NCBI RefSeq assembly: GCF_003967035.1
Contig: NZ_AP018560.1
Location: 271,001-335,000, forward strand
DNA length: 64,000 bases
Reading direction: 5' to 3'
DNA from: Aerosticca soli
Lineage (GTDB): Bacteria; Pseudomonadota; Gammaproteobacteria; Xanthomonadales; Rhodanobacteraceae
Part shown: in pieces, positions 1 to 9,870 of the stretch
Numbering within the stretch: the stretch's first letter is position 1
Layout of the letters: every line of letters starts with the position of its first letter
Notes under the pieces: generated by a model
What the model was told of the DNA's origin: nothing
Databases searched by the model: none
Seen by the model: the letters and a program-made list of their open reading frames with translations, nothing else
Position numbers and translations under genes: made by a program

Positions 1-2
1 GC

Positions 3-758
3 CTGGTCGGTGAGGGGCGCGCGATCGACCTTCGCCAGTGGCGCGTGCTCGCCATCGACTGGCTGGAAAGCGCCGAGCTCGACGCACCCTCGGTGTCCAG
101 CGAGGACCAGGCCGATGCCATCGCCGCGCTGCTCGGCGAGCTCGGCATCCATCGCGTGCAGGCTTTCGTCGGCGCCTCCTATGGCGCGATGGTGGCGCTG
201 GCCTTCGCCGCGCGGCATCCGCAGGCGGTGGCGCGTCTGGTGCTGCTGGCCGGCGCGCATCGTCCGCATCCGCTGGCCACCGCGCAGCGCAGCGTGCAGC
301 GCAACATCGTGCGGCTGGGGCAGGCGTCCGGACGGGTCGAGGAAGCGCTGGCACTGGCGCGGCAGCTGGCCATGACCACCTACCGCGGCAGCGAGGAGTT
401 CGCCCGCCGGTTCGATGCCCCGCCCGTGCAGGTCGACGGCCGTTTCCGTTTTCCAGTGGAGGACTACCTGGAACAGGCCGGCCGGCGTTTCGTCCAGCGT
501 TTCGATGCCGGGCGTTTTCTCGCCCTCTCCGAATCCATCGACCTGCATGAGGTCCGCCCCGAGGCGGTGACGGTGCCGGCCACGCTGATCGGCTTCGCCT
601 CGGATCGGCTGGTGCCGCTGACCGACCTGTGCGAGCTGCAGCGCCGTCTGGGCGGCGGCGGCACGCTGGCGGTGCTGGATTCGCCTTACGGCCACGACGC
701 CTTCCTCAAGGAAACCGAGCAACTCGCGCCCTTGCTGCGCGATGCGTTGTGCGCGTGA
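3..758 (+). CDS. metX: Homoserine O-acyltransferase (MetX family), 3' part
   Basis: The gene enters from before the window; 251 C-terminal residues are visible. It is an alpha/beta-hydrolase-fold acyltransferase that acylates homoserine in the first step of methionine branch synthesis. The nucleophile elbow reads GASYGAM, the acid lies in SDRLVPL, and the histidine in YGHDAF near the C-terminus, so the triad is intact. A cystathionine gamma-synthase gene follows 32 bases later and a homoserine dehydrogenase gene after that, which supports a methionine role over a generic hydrolase. In Xanthomonads this family is known to use succinyl-CoA rather than acetyl-CoA; the sequence seen here does not settle the acyl donor. 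Confidence 0.8.
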   Translation: MVGEGRAIDLRQWRVLAIDWLESAELDAPSVSSEDQADAIAALLGELGIHRVQAFVGASYGAMVALAFAARHPQAVARLVLLAGAHRPHPLATAQRSVQRNIVRLGQASGRVEEALALARQLAMTTYRGSEEFARRFDAPPVQVDGRFRFPVEDYLEQAGRRFVQRFDAGRFLALSESIDLHEVRPEAVTVPATLIGFASDRLVPLTDLCELQRRLGGGGTLAVLDSPYGHDAFLKETEQLAPLLRDALCA

Positions 759-790
759 CCTTGCCCATCGATGCCCTGCGGAAATTACCC

Positions 791-1978
791 ATGAGCGACC
801 AGGCCCCCTGTACCCGCGCGGTGCGCGCCGGTATCGACACCGATACCCAGCACGGCGCGGTGGTGCCGCCGCTGCACCTGTCGACCAACTACAGCTTCGC
901 CGGCCTGGGCGGCAAGCGCGCCTATGATTATTCGCGCAGCGGCAACCCCACCCGCGACCTGCTCGCCGAGGCACTGGCCGAGCTGGAACAGGGCGCCGGC
1001 GCGGTGATCACCGCCAGCGGCATGGCCGCGGTCGCGCTGACGCTGGAGCTGCTGCCGGCCGGCGCCGTGGTGCTGGCCGCGCACGACTGCTACGGCGGGA
1101 CCTGGCGGCTGTTCGACGCCTGGGCCAGGAAGGGGCGCCTTGCGGTGCATTTCGTCGATCTCACCGATCCGGCCGCGCTGGCCGCCGGGCTGGCGCTGCG
1201 GCCTGCGCTGGTGTGGGTAGAGACGCCGTCCAACCCGCTGCTGCGCATCACCGACATCCGTCACGTGGTGCAGGCCGCGCAGGCCGTCGGCGCCTGGGTG
1301 GCAGTGGACAACACCTTCCTCTCGCCGGCCTTGCAGCAGCCGCTCGCCCTGGGCGCGGACCTGGTGGTGCATTCGACCACCAAGTACATCAACGGTCACA
1401 GCGACGTGGTCGGCGGCGCGGTGGTGGCGCGCACGCCGGAACTGGCCGAGCGGCTCAAATGGTGGGCCAATTGCAACGGCCTGACCGGCGCGCCATTCGA
1501 CAGCTACCTCACCCTGCGCGGCCTGCGCACGCTCGGCGTGCGGCTGCGCCAGCACCAGCACAATGCCGAAAGGATCGCCACGCTGCTCGATGCCCATCCG
1601 GCCGTGCGCCGGGTGTACTACCCGGGCCTGTCCAGTCACCCGCAACACGCGCTCGCCGCACGCCAGCAGCAGGGTTTCGGCGCCATGCTCAGTTTCGAGC
1701 TCGACGGTGGCGAGGCGGAAGTGGGCGCTTTCGTCGACGGACTGGGTTGCTTCACGCTGGCCGAATCGCTCGGCGGCGTGGAAAGCCTGGTCGCCCATCC
1801 GGCCAGCATGACCCATGCCGCGATGGCGCCGGAGGCACGCCGCGCCGCCGGCATCGGCGACACCCTGCTGCGGCTGTCGGTCGGCATCGAGGACGGCGAC
1901 GACCTGGTGCGCGACATCGGCGCCGCGCTCGAACGCGTGCTCGCCGCGCAGACCGCCAAACGCCGGGCCCGCGCATGA
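791..1978 (+). CDS. metB: Cystathionine gamma-synthase
   Basis: This is a 395-residue PLP enzyme of the Cys/Met metabolism family. It condenses O-acylhomoserine with cysteine to give cystathionine in the cytoplasm. The N-terminal block has YDYSRSGNPTRD, and the PLP lysine is near residue 198 in HSTTKYINGHSD. The C-terminal ESLGGVESL and substrate-binding arginine region (LLRLSVGIED) are present. The open frame extends upstream to 629, but MSDQAP at 791 is where family homology begins and it follows metX directly. The close relatives cystathionine beta- or gamma-lyase cannot be excluded by motif alone; position between metX and hom favours MetB. Its stop overlaps the next start (ATGA), so translation is probably coupled. 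Confidence 0.88.
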   Translation: MSDQAPCTRAVRAGIDTDTQHGAVVPPLHLSTNYSFAGLGGKRAYDYSRSGNPTRDLLAEALAELEQGAGAVITASGMAAVALTLELLPAGAVVLAAHDCYGGTWRLFDAWARKGRLAVHFVDLTDPAALAAGLALRPALVWVETPSNPLLRITDIRHVVQAAQAVGAWVAVDNTFLSPALQQPLALGADLVVHSTTKYINGHSDVVGGAVVARTPELAERLKWWANCNGLTGAPFDSYLTLRGLRTLGVRLRQHQHNAERIATLLDAHPAVRRVYYPGLSSHPQHALAARQQQGFGAMLSFELDGGEAEVGAFVDGLGCFTLAESLGGVESLVAHPASMTHAAMAPEARRAAGIGDTLLRLSVGIEDGDDLVRDIGAALERVLAAQTAKRRARA

Positions 1979-3072
1979 GTGCGCTACCGACGGCGGGCGC
2001 GGCGGCCCAGGCCGGTGCCCCGGTCGCCCTGGTGCTGTTCGGTGCCGGCGTCGTCGGTGGCGCCTTTCTCGACCTGCTCGCCACGCCGGCGGCCGCGCCG
2101 GTGCGGCTCGTCGGCCTGGCCGATTCCCGCCGTCAGCTTACCGATCCGAGCCTGCTGGCCGCGCGCAACCGGCGCGACCAGCTGCGCCGCGCGGGCACGG
2201 CGCGCGACGATGCCGCCCTGCTCGGCGCACTGGCCGCCAGCGGCGCCAGACACCGGGTGCTGGTGGATGCGACCGCCTCGCCCGCGCTCGCCGCCCGCCA
2301 TGCCGACTGGATGGCGCAGGGTTATGCCGTGGTCACCGCCAACAAGTCGCTGGCCGGCGGCGCGCTGCCCGGCTGGCGCACGCTGGAACGGGCGCTGGCC
2401 GCCGGCGCCTACTACGGCGATGCCGCGACCGTCGGCGCCGGTCTGCCGGTGCTGTCGACCCTGCGGCGGTTGCGCCGCTGCGGCGATGCGCTGCTCACCC
2501 TCGAAGGCGTGTTTTCCGGCTCGCTGTCCTACCTCTTCAACCAGTACGACGGCAGCCAGCCGTTTTCCGCGCTGCTGCTGCGTGCACGCGAACTCGGCTA
2601 CACCGAGCCCGACCCGCGCGAGGATCTCTCCGGCGGCGACGTGGCGCGCAAGCTGCTCATCCTGGCCCGTTCGGCGGGTTTCGCCCTGGGCACCGACGAG
2701 GTGCGGGTGGAAAGCCTGGTGCCCGAGGCTTTGCGCGGGGTGGACCTGGAAACCTTCCTGGCCCGGCTCGGCGAACTGGACGCGCCGCTCGCCGAGCGCC
2801 ACGCGCAGGCCGCCGCCCGCGGCCACGTGCTGCGCTTCTTGGCGCGGCTCAACCAGCGCGGTCAGGCCCACGTCGGCCTGGTCGAGGTGTCGGCCACGCA
2901 TCCGGCCGCGCGCCTGTTCGGCACCGACAATCAATTCGCGCTCACCACCACCCGTTACCACACCCAGCCGCTGGTCATCCAGGGCCCGGGTGCCGGGCCG
3001 GAAGTGACCGCCCAGGCGTTGCTGGGCGACGTGCTCGCCCTGCTGGACGGCAGCGCCCGCGTCGCGGGCTGA
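1975..3072 (+). CDS. Homoserine dehydrogenase, short form
   Basis: The 365-residue protein reduces aspartate semialdehyde to homoserine, the branch-point substrate for methionine and threonine. The N-terminal dinucleotide-binding loop is FGAGVVGG near residue 22. The family TANKSLA motif and the catalytic lysine in GDVARKLLILAR (about residue 226) are present. There is no aspartokinase domain and no C-terminal ACT domain, so it lacks the usual allosteric feedback module. It overlaps metB by four bases and ends the metX-metB-hom cluster, suggesting a homoserine supply dedicated to methionine synthesis. Monofunctional homoserine dehydrogenase is confident; which physiological isozyme it is cannot be told. 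Confidence 0.88.
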   Translation: MSALPTAGAAAQAGAPVALVLFGAGVVGGAFLDLLATPAAAPVRLVGLADSRRQLTDPSLLAARNRRDQLRRAGTARDDAALLGALAASGARHRVLVDATASPALAARHADWMAQGYAVVTANKSLAGGALPGWRTLERALAAGAYYGDAATVGAGLPVLSTLRRLRRCGDALLTLEGVFSGSLSYLFNQYDGSQPFSALLLRARELGYTEPDPREDLSGGDVARKLLILARSAGFALGTDEVRVESLVPEALRGVDLETFLARLGELDAPLAERHAQAAARGHVLRFLARLNQRGQAHVGLVEVSATHPAARLFGTDNQFALTTTRYHTQPLVIQGPGAGPEVTAQALLGDVLALLDGSARVAG

Positions 3073-3113
3073 CCGGTCGTTTGGGCGCGTCCGCTCTGCG
3101 CGTGCGGCGCCGC

Positions 3114-4715
3114 TCAGTGATGCCGGGTCGGATCGGCCTGCGCCGCCTCCACCGAAGGCGTGCGCCAGCCGGCATGCACGCCCCAGAAGTAGAACGCCAG
3201 GCCGATCACGGCGACCACGGCCAGGTCCGTCCCGTAAGGCAGGTAGCCGCGGCCACCGAAGCTGCCCGCCCAGGACACGGCCGCCAGCGTGGGCAGGTAG
3301 CAGACCAGCCACCAGGCGCCCTTCATCTGCCGGCCGAAGTCGTGCCAGCGCGCCTTGGCCTGGTAGTAGAAATACACCGGCAGCGCCACCGCCATCAGCA
3401 GGATGATCTCGCCGGTCAGCGGCCACTTGGCCCAGTACAGGAGCTCGGTGGCCATGACGAAGGCGATCGCCGCGATCACCGGCAGCCCGGCGATGCGCAG
3501 CGGGCGATACAGGTCCGGCGCCGTGCGGCGCAGGCTCATCGCGCTGACCGGCCCGGTGAGGTAGGAGATGATCGTCGCCACCGAGATCACCGCCGCCAGC
3601 GTGCCCCAGCCGCGGAAGAAGAACAGGAAAAGGTACGAGACGATCAGGTTGAACCACATCGCCGGGCGCGGCACGCCCCATTTCGGATGCACATGGCCGA
3701 GCACCTTGGGCAGGGTGCCGTTGCGCTCCATGCCGTAGAGCATCCGCGCGGTGGTCGCGGTATAGGTGATGCCGGTGCCACTCGGGCTGATGAAGGCGTC
3801 CACGTACAGGAGCATCGCCAGCCAGTGCAGGTTGAGCAGCAGGGCGAGTTCGGCGAACGGTGAGCGGAAGTCGATGCCCTGCCAGCCGCCCTTGGCCAGC
3901 AACGCCGGCGGCACGGTGCCGAGATAGGCCACCTGCAGCAGCACGTAGATGAGGGTGGCGAGCACGATCGAGCCGATCACCGCGAACGGGATGCTCTTGC
4001 CCGGCTGGCGCGCCTCGCCGGCCAGGTTCACCGGGCTCTGGAAGCCGTTGAAACTGAACACGATGCCGGCGGTGGCCACCGCGGTCAGCACCGCGGCGAA
4101 ATCGATCGCGTGCGCATCACCATGCACGCCGACCTTGAAGTTCTCGGCGTGGAAGCCGCTGGCGATGAGCGCGATCGCGGTGGCGGCGGGCACCACCAGC
4201 TTGAACAGCGTGATCGCGGTGTTGGAGTGCGCGAACAGCTTCACGCTCCAGAAGTTGAGCAGGAAATACATGAGCACCAGCGCCGCGGCGATGACCAGAC
4301 CCGTGGCGGTCAGCTCGCCGTGGCCGTCGGGCATGTGCACGTAGAGATCCTGCGCCCATCGCCACGGCCAGGAGGCCATGTACTGCACCGAGGCCTCGGC
4401 CTCCACCGGGATCACCGAGACGATCGCGATCCAGTTCGCCCAGGCGCCGACGAAGCCCACCAGCGAGCCGTGCGAATAGTGGCTGTAGCGCACCATGCCG
4501 CCCGACTCGGGAAACATCGCGCCGAGCTCGGCATAGGTGAGCGCGATGGTCATGATGATCGCCGCGCCCAGCACCCAGGCCCACACCGCGCCCGGACCGG
4601 CCAGCCCCGCCGCACGCCAGGCGCCGAACAGCCAGCCCGAGCCGATGATCGACCCCAGGCCGGTCAGCATCAGGGCAAACGGGCCGACGGCGCGGCGGAT
4701 GGGGGTATGAGTCAT
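3114..4715 (-). CDS. APC-superfamily amino acid permease
   Basis: A 533-residue inner-membrane transporter with about 12 hydrophobic segments. The first helix carries the APC substrate-binding pattern GSIIGSGWLFG, and helix 2-3 reads ALTYAELGAMFPESGG, typical of amino acid/polyamine antiporters. A family-typical soluble tail with many charged residues follows the last helix. The substrate cannot be read from sequence. It is transcribed toward the hom gene and ends 41 bases from it, with no clear terminator between. The upstream 207 bases are shared with the divergent Sel1 gene. Confidence 0.85.
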   Translation of the reverse strand: MTHTPIRRAVGPFALMLTGLGSIIGSGWLFGAWRAAGLAGPGAVWAWVLGAAIIMTIALTYAELGAMFPESGGMVRYSHYSHGSLVGFVGAWANWIAIVSVIPVEAEASVQYMASWPWRWAQDLYVHMPDGHGELTATGLVIAAALVLMYFLLNFWSVKLFAHSNTAITLFKLVVPAATAIALIASGFHAENFKVGVHGDAHAIDFAAVLTAVATAGIVFSFNGFQSPVNLAGEARQPGKSIPFAVIGSIVLATLIYVLLQVAYLGTVPPALLAKGGWQGIDFRSPFAELALLLNLHWLAMLLYVDAFISPSGTGITYTATTARMLYGMERNGTLPKVLGHVHPKWGVPRPAMWFNLIVSYLFLFFFRGWGTLAAVISVATIISYLTGPVSAMSLRRTAPDLYRPLRIAGLPVIAAIAFVMATELLYWAKWPLTGEIILLMAVALPVYFYYQAKARWHDFGRQMKGAWWLVCYLPTLAAVSWAGSFGGRGYLPYGTDLAVVAVIGLAFYFWGVHAGWRTPSVEAAQADPTRHH

Positions 4716-4880
4716 GCGAAACTCCCTGTCAAAGTGGCTTGGCAGGCCGCGAGGCGGGCGATGCGCGTCCCCGGCGAGCGGCGGATGATGACAGACCCTC
4801 GTGCGCGCTGTCAGCCCGGCGGCGTCGGCACCGGCCGCATGTTCGGCGCGAAGGCGTCACGGCTTGGGGCTGCAGCCCGG

Positions 4881-4889
4881 TGCTAGCAT
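4881..4889 (+). promoter_or_regulatory. Candidate extended -10 promoter of the Sel1 gene
   Basis: TGCTAGCAT fits an extended -10 element (TGn followed by TAGCAT), 34 bases before the start codon, and an AAGGAAGGG ribosome-binding site follows. No strong -35 is seen, as is allowed for extended -10 promoters. This is inference from pattern only. Confidence 0.4.
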
Positions 4890-4922
4890 CGGCGCAGACA
4901 CCAAGGACAAGGAAGGGTTTCC

Positions 4923-5909
4923 ATGAAGATGCGGACGATGTGCATGATCGGGCTTTGCTCGGCGGCGCTGCAGGCCGCGGTGGTGGAGAGTCGCGTCACG
5001 GACGACCTGCGCCAGCGCGCGCAGGCCGGGGATGCGGCGGCCGAGGTGGCGCTGGGTCAACGCCTGATGGACGAAAAGCAGCCTGCGGCGACCGAAGAAG
5101 CCAAACGTTGGTTCCGCAAGGCGGCCGAGCAGGGCAACGCGCAGGGTGCCTGGATGCTCGGTTCGGCCGAGGTAGCCTCCGCGCCCTCGCCGAGCGCCGA
5201 GGGCATCGCCTGGATGCAAAAGAGCATCGCGATCGATCATGACGCCGATCACATGGCCACGCTGGCGTTCGTCGAGTTTCTCGCCGGGCAGCAGACCGAG
5301 GCGCTGGCATGGGCGCGCCGGGCCGCCGATGCCGGCTCGGTCAAGGCCATGCAAATGCTCGCGATGGCCTACAGCGGTGCGTTTGGGTATCCCAAGGACG
5401 TGGCCGCAGCGCGGCACTGGATGACCTTGGCGGCAGCCAAGGGCGATGCCGCCTCCGAACTGATGCTCGGCCAGTTTTATCTAAGCGGACGGCTTGGCAC
5501 GACCGACGTATCGGCGGGGCTGGAATGGATGCAGCGGGCAGCGGCGAAAGGCAGTGCACAGGCCGCCGGCACACTCGCCACGCTGTACCTGACTGGCGAG
5601 ATGCACGTGCCGCGGGATCCTGCCCGCGCCTTGCCACTGGCCCGCCAGGCCGCCGCGGCGAACGACATGCTGGGGCATTACGCACTCGGCATCGCTTACC
5701 AGGAAGGCGCCGCGATGGCCGTCGATTCGAGGCAGGCCTGGTATCAACTGGCACTGGCCAGCCGCATGGACGAGAAGCACACGCTGCACGACGTCGCCGA
5801 TCGCATGTCTCAGGCGGCCACGCAGCTTTCAGCAAGCGATCTCGACGAGCTCGCAGCCAAGGTCGACGCGGTGCTGAAGGCGGCGCCGCCCTCGGCGCCG
5901 GCCTCCTGA
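4923..5909 (+). CDS. Sel1-repeat (TPR-like) exported protein
   Basis: A 328-residue protein with a hydrophobic N-terminal segment (CMIGLCSAALQAA) that reads as a signal peptide, followed by about six Sel1-like helical repeats of roughly 36 residues. Typical repeat phrases are WFRKAAEQGNAQGAWMLG, WMTLAAAKGDAASELMLG and WMQRAAAKGSAQAAGTLA. Such solenoids mediate protein-protein contacts, often in the periplasm; a partner cannot be named. A strong AAGGAAGGG site just upstream of the ATG fixes the start. The gene stands alone, convergent with the next minus-strand gene. Confidence 0.8.
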   Translation: MKMRTMCMIGLCSAALQAAVVESRVTDDLRQRAQAGDAAAEVALGQRLMDEKQPAATEEAKRWFRKAAEQGNAQGAWMLGSAEVASAPSPSAEGIAWMQKSIAIDHDADHMATLAFVEFLAGQQTEALAWARRAADAGSVKAMQMLAMAYSGAFGYPKDVAAARHWMTLAAAKGDAASELMLGQFYLSGRLGTTDVSAGLEWMQRAAAKGSAQAAGTLATLYLTGEMHVPRDPARALPLARQAAAANDMLGHYALGIAYQEGAAMAVDSRQAWYQLALASRMDEKHTLHDVADRMSQAATQLSASDLDELAAKVDAVLKAAPPSAPAS

Positions 5910-6100
5910 AGGCATCGTGCCGCCCCGGTGACGCAGCGACCGCTACCCGGCAAGCGTTTTTGGTTCTGCGCGGTCAAGCCTGGACGGTCACGCGGTAACC
6001 CGGCGGCCACTGGGCAACGGTCTCCTCCGGTCGGTGGGCAGCCTGGCTTGTCGGCTTTGCGGAAGGCGAGCTTGCCCGGTGCTGGCGGCACCCATTCCCG

Positions 6101-7078
6101 CTAGACAGAGGGCGTCTCGCGCATCGACGTGTCCTTTGGAGGGCGCATGGGCATTTGCTCCGCCGGGACGTCCGGCAAGCAGGCGAATGCGGCACGCACG
6201 AGCAGGTCATGGAGCTCGGTCTGTTGCCGCCACGCGGCGAGATCGAGCTGCGCCAGCGGCGCATGCAGCCAGCGGAGCCCGTCGCGGCAGGTGGGCGGCA
6301 GGGTGTTGATCAGTCGGCACCAGTAGCGGATGGTGTCCCGGGCCGAGTCACCGACCGGATCCAGGTCGACCAGATGCAGGGTTGTCCGGGTCCGTAGCAG
6401 GTACCGGGGCCGGTAGGCGATGGCATGACCTGCCGGGTCGCAGTAGGGCAATTCCGGGAAGGGGTGGCCGACGTGCAGGCGGCACAGGGCCTGGATCTCG
6501 GACTCGTGCTCGGCCCAGCGCAAGAATTCCCGCTCCCGCGCGGCGATCCGGTGTTCGAGCGGCAGGCATGGATAGATGCACTTGTCCACCGTCCATTTTT
6601 CCTCGTGCGGATGTGCGGGATACCGCTTCAACGAGGAAAGCGGGCGCAGGGGCACGGCGGGGAAGCGGATGCCCGAACAGACGAAGCTGCCGGCCAGGCG
6701 ACGGATCACCCGTGGCCTGGACAAGAGTTGCAGCACCGATTCGACCGGCATGCGGCGGATCTCGGGCAGATTGGCCCGCACATGCAGGTCCAGTGCGGCC
6801 AGCAGGGCGGACGTGTCGCCATGGACCCATGGCAGGTTCACGAACCAGGGCGCCTGCCCGCCCATCGGGGCGGCCACCTCCATCGCCATCGCACGCAGCA
6901 GGGCCCGATAGGTTTGCATGGACGCGCTGGCATGGGTGCCGAACCCCGGCGGGAAGGCCGGCAGCATCGGCACGCGGATGTCATGGGGCGGGAAATCCAT
7001 CCGCAATGGGATGTCATCGCGGCCCGCCTGCGCGGGAGCCTCCCTAGGCTCGGTGGAACTGTCGAACTGCTCGCCCAT
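6101..7078 (-). CDS. Unrecognised cysteine-rich protein; possible degenerate PD-(D/E)XK-like fold
   Basis: I do not recognise this 325-residue cytoplasmic-looking protein. The chosen start (MGEQFD) leaves the intergenic operators free; the frame is open upstream to 7189, but that would overlap the divergent gene's start. It has eight cysteines (residues 134, 167, 171, 199, 213, 254, 264, 300), unusual for its neighbours. Residues 180-240 run EREFLRWAEHESEIQAL, then a FPELPY strand, then AYRPRYLLRT and LHLVDLD. This order resembles the endonuclease segment of TnsA-like or type III restriction C-terminal domains (E..F...L, then Y.PDF, then E.K). Here PD is PR and E-x-K is D-L-D, so if homologous it should be catalytically dead. 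The structural comparison is inference. It is divergent from an XRE regulator. Confidence 0.6.
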   Translation of the reverse strand: MGEQFDSSTEPREAPAQAGRDDIPLRMDFPPHDIRVPMLPAFPPGFGTHASASMQTYRALLRAMAMEVAAPMGGQAPWFVNLPWVHGDTSALLAALDLHVRANLPEIRRMPVESVLQLLSRPRVIRRLAGSFVCSGIRFPAVPLRPLSSLKRYPAHPHEEKWTVDKCIYPCLPLEHRIAAREREFLRWAEHESEIQALCRLHVGHPFPELPYCDPAGHAIAYRPRYLLRTRTTLHLVDLDPVGDSARDTIRYWCRLINTLPPTCRDGLRWLHAPLAQLDLAAWRQQTELHDLLVRAAFACLPDVPAEQMPMRPPKDTSMRETPSV

Positions 7079-7114
7079 CTTGCCCGCATCCCTGGGAATC
7101 TGCCTCAAGTCTAT

Positions 7115-7152
7115 GAAAGCAAAATTTGCCTGATGGCGAAAGTGTTGCTTTC
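7115..7152. promoter_or_regulatory. Inverted-repeat operator region between divergent genes
   Basis: GAAAGCAA (7115-7122) and TTGCTTTC (7145-7152) are perfect 8-base inverted repeats. Inside the first arm begins an 11-base palindrome, GCAAAATTTGC (7119-7129). Three GCAAA/TTTGC-type half-sites thus lie in the 109-base gap between the XRE regulator and the divergent gene. The stretch is clearly more AT-rich than its surroundings. Binding by the adjacent XRE protein is inference. Confidence 0.5.
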
Positions 7153-7187
7153 CTTGACGGACGGACACTGCCCCTACCGTTGGCGGC

Positions 7188-7568
7188 ATGAAACAGGATC
7201 ATGCCGCCTTTGCCGCGCGTCTGCGCGAAGCCCTGCAGCGCGCGGGCATCGAGGCACGCCCGGTGATCCTGGAGAAAATGCTGGCCCGGCGTGGCGTGGT
7301 GGTGACCGCGCAGGCCATTTCCGGGTGGTTGAGCGGGCGCTACATGCCCAGGCCCAGGGCCCTGCAGGCCCTGGCCGAGCTGACCGGGACGCCGCCCCAT
7401 CAATTGCAATATGGCGGCATCCGGGAGGAGCGGGCGGCCTGGCCGCTGCCGCTGGAGGCGGCCGACCGGCGGGTGATCGAAGCCTTTCTGGCCTTGCCGG
7501 CGGAGCGGCGTGTACTGGTGGGTGAGCTGGTCGCGGCCTTGGCCTCGCCACCGCGCAAATCGCGCTGA
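7188..7568 (+). CDS. XRE-type helix-turn-helix regulator
   Basis: A 126-residue protein whose first 75 residues fit a Cro/C1-type DNA-binding domain. FAARLREALQRAG forms helix 1, and VVVTAQAISGWLSGRYMPRP looks like the turn and recognition helix. It is followed by LQALAELTGTPPHQLQYG, typical of XRE proteins. The C-terminal 50 residues are a charged helical extension of unknown function. It is divergently transcribed from the cysteine-rich protein gene and lies next to inverted repeats, suggesting that it regulates itself and that gene. It ends 14 bases from the convergent sdaA stop. Confidence 0.75.
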   Translation: MKQDHAAFAARLREALQRAGIEARPVILEKMLARRGVVVTAQAISGWLSGRYMPRPRALQALAELTGTPPHQLQYGGIREERAAWPLPLEAADRRVIEAFLALPAERRVLVGELVAALASPPRKSR

Positions 7569-7582
7569 GGCTGGCGGCGTTT

Positions 7583-8965
<1,383 letters not shown>

Positions 8966-9046
8966 GGTTCGGAAAAGGGGCTGCGGCAGGGGCGCTCATT
9001 CTACGCGACGCGCCTGCCTTCGGGCCCCGCGGGTTATCCTGGACGG

Positions 9047-9286
9047 ATGCTCGAACTCATCCTGCGCGACGACTGCCGCCTGTGCGACGAGGCGATCGCC
9101 GTGCTCGCCGCCGCGCGGGCGGGCGATTTCTCCAGTCTGTGGGTGGATGACGACCCGGCGCTCACCGCGCGCTACGGCGAGCGCGTGCCGGTGCTGCGCG
9201 ATCGCCGCGGGCGCGAGCTCGACTGGCCGTTCGACGTCGCCGCCGTCCGCGCCTTCCTGGCCGCAGCAGGCGGGCCGGCCGGGTGA
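9047..9286 (+). CDS. Glutaredoxin-family small thiol protein
   Basis: A 79-residue protein that fits the glutaredoxin-like DUF836 group. It has a CxxC site at DDCRLCDEA near the N-terminus. The cis-proline loop is RVPVLRD, followed by a short helical tail (FDVAAVRAFL). Such proteins are cytoplasmic dithiol oxidoreductases with undefined substrates. The start at 9047 is the first ATG and gives exactly the family N-terminus. It ends 10 bases from the convergent yceI-like stop. Confidence 0.75.
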   Translation: MLELILRDDCRLCDEAIAVLAAARAGDFSSLWVDDDPALTARYGERVPVLRDRRGRELDWPFDVAAVRAFLAAAGGPAG

Positions 9287-9296
9287 TGCGCGCTGT

Positions 9297-9857
9297 TCAG
9301 CGGGCAAGGAGCGCCAGGTGTGCCTTGACCTGAACCTCGTTGCCGATCACCGAGGTGTCGGCGTACTCGCCGCCGCCGACGCCGAAATCGAGCCGCTTGA
9401 GCGTGCCGGCGACGTCGAGCGTGGCGGTCTTGCCGTCGGGAACGAAGGTGACGGTCAGGCTGACCGGCCGGCTGATCCCGCGCAGGGTGAGCGTGCCGTC
9501 GGCGATCACCTGGTTGCCGACGCGCCGAAAGCCGGTGGTGACGTAATGCGCGCGCGGATAATGGGCGGCATCGAAGAAGTCCGCGCCCGGCAGGGCGTTG
9601 TCGCGGTCGGCATCGCCGGTCTTGGCGCTCGCGGTATCCACCTCGACGTCGAAGCGGGACTGGGCGAGGTCGGCCGGGTCGTAGCGGATCGCCGCCTGCC
9701 AGCGTTCGAAATGCCCTTCGAAGGCCACCCCCTGGAAGGTCGCGGTGAAGCCGAGGCGGCTTTGCGGGTATTGCACGGCGTAATCGGCGGCGGTGGCGAC
9801 GGCGGCCGGCAGAACGAGCGCGAGGCCCAGGCCGAGGCGGACGATGGCGCGGTACAT
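9297..9857 (-). CDS. YceI-family periplasmic lipid-binding protein
   Basis: A 186-residue protein with a clear signal peptide (LGLGLALVLPAAVATAA) and the YceI lipocalin-like barrel. Family phrases include YPQSRLGFTATFQGVAFEGHF, the acidic A-x-TGDADRDNAL loop and FFDAAHYPRAHY. YceI proteins bind long isoprenoids such as polyprenyl quinone precursors in the periplasm. A strong AGGAGGA site sits just before the ATG at 9857, which fixes the start against the longer open frame. It follows a cytochrome b561 gene by 13 bases, the usual pairing in Proteobacteria, implying a joint role in envelope redox or quinone handling. Confidence 0.88.
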   Translation of the reverse strand: MYRAIVRLGLGLALVLPAAVATAADYAVQYPQSRLGFTATFQGVAFEGHFERWQAAIRYDPADLAQSRFDVEVDTASAKTGDADRDNALPGADFFDAAHYPRAHYVTTGFRRVGNQVIADGTLTLRGISRPVSLTVTFVPDGKTATLDVAGTLKRLDFGVGGGEYADTSVIGNEVQVKAHLALLAR

Positions 9858-9870
9858 GGGTTCCTCCTCC

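Noticed and set aside
3073-3113. An intrinsic terminator between hom and the APC permease
   Set aside because: GC-rich words are present, but no stable stem with a T-run could be drawn in the 41 bases.
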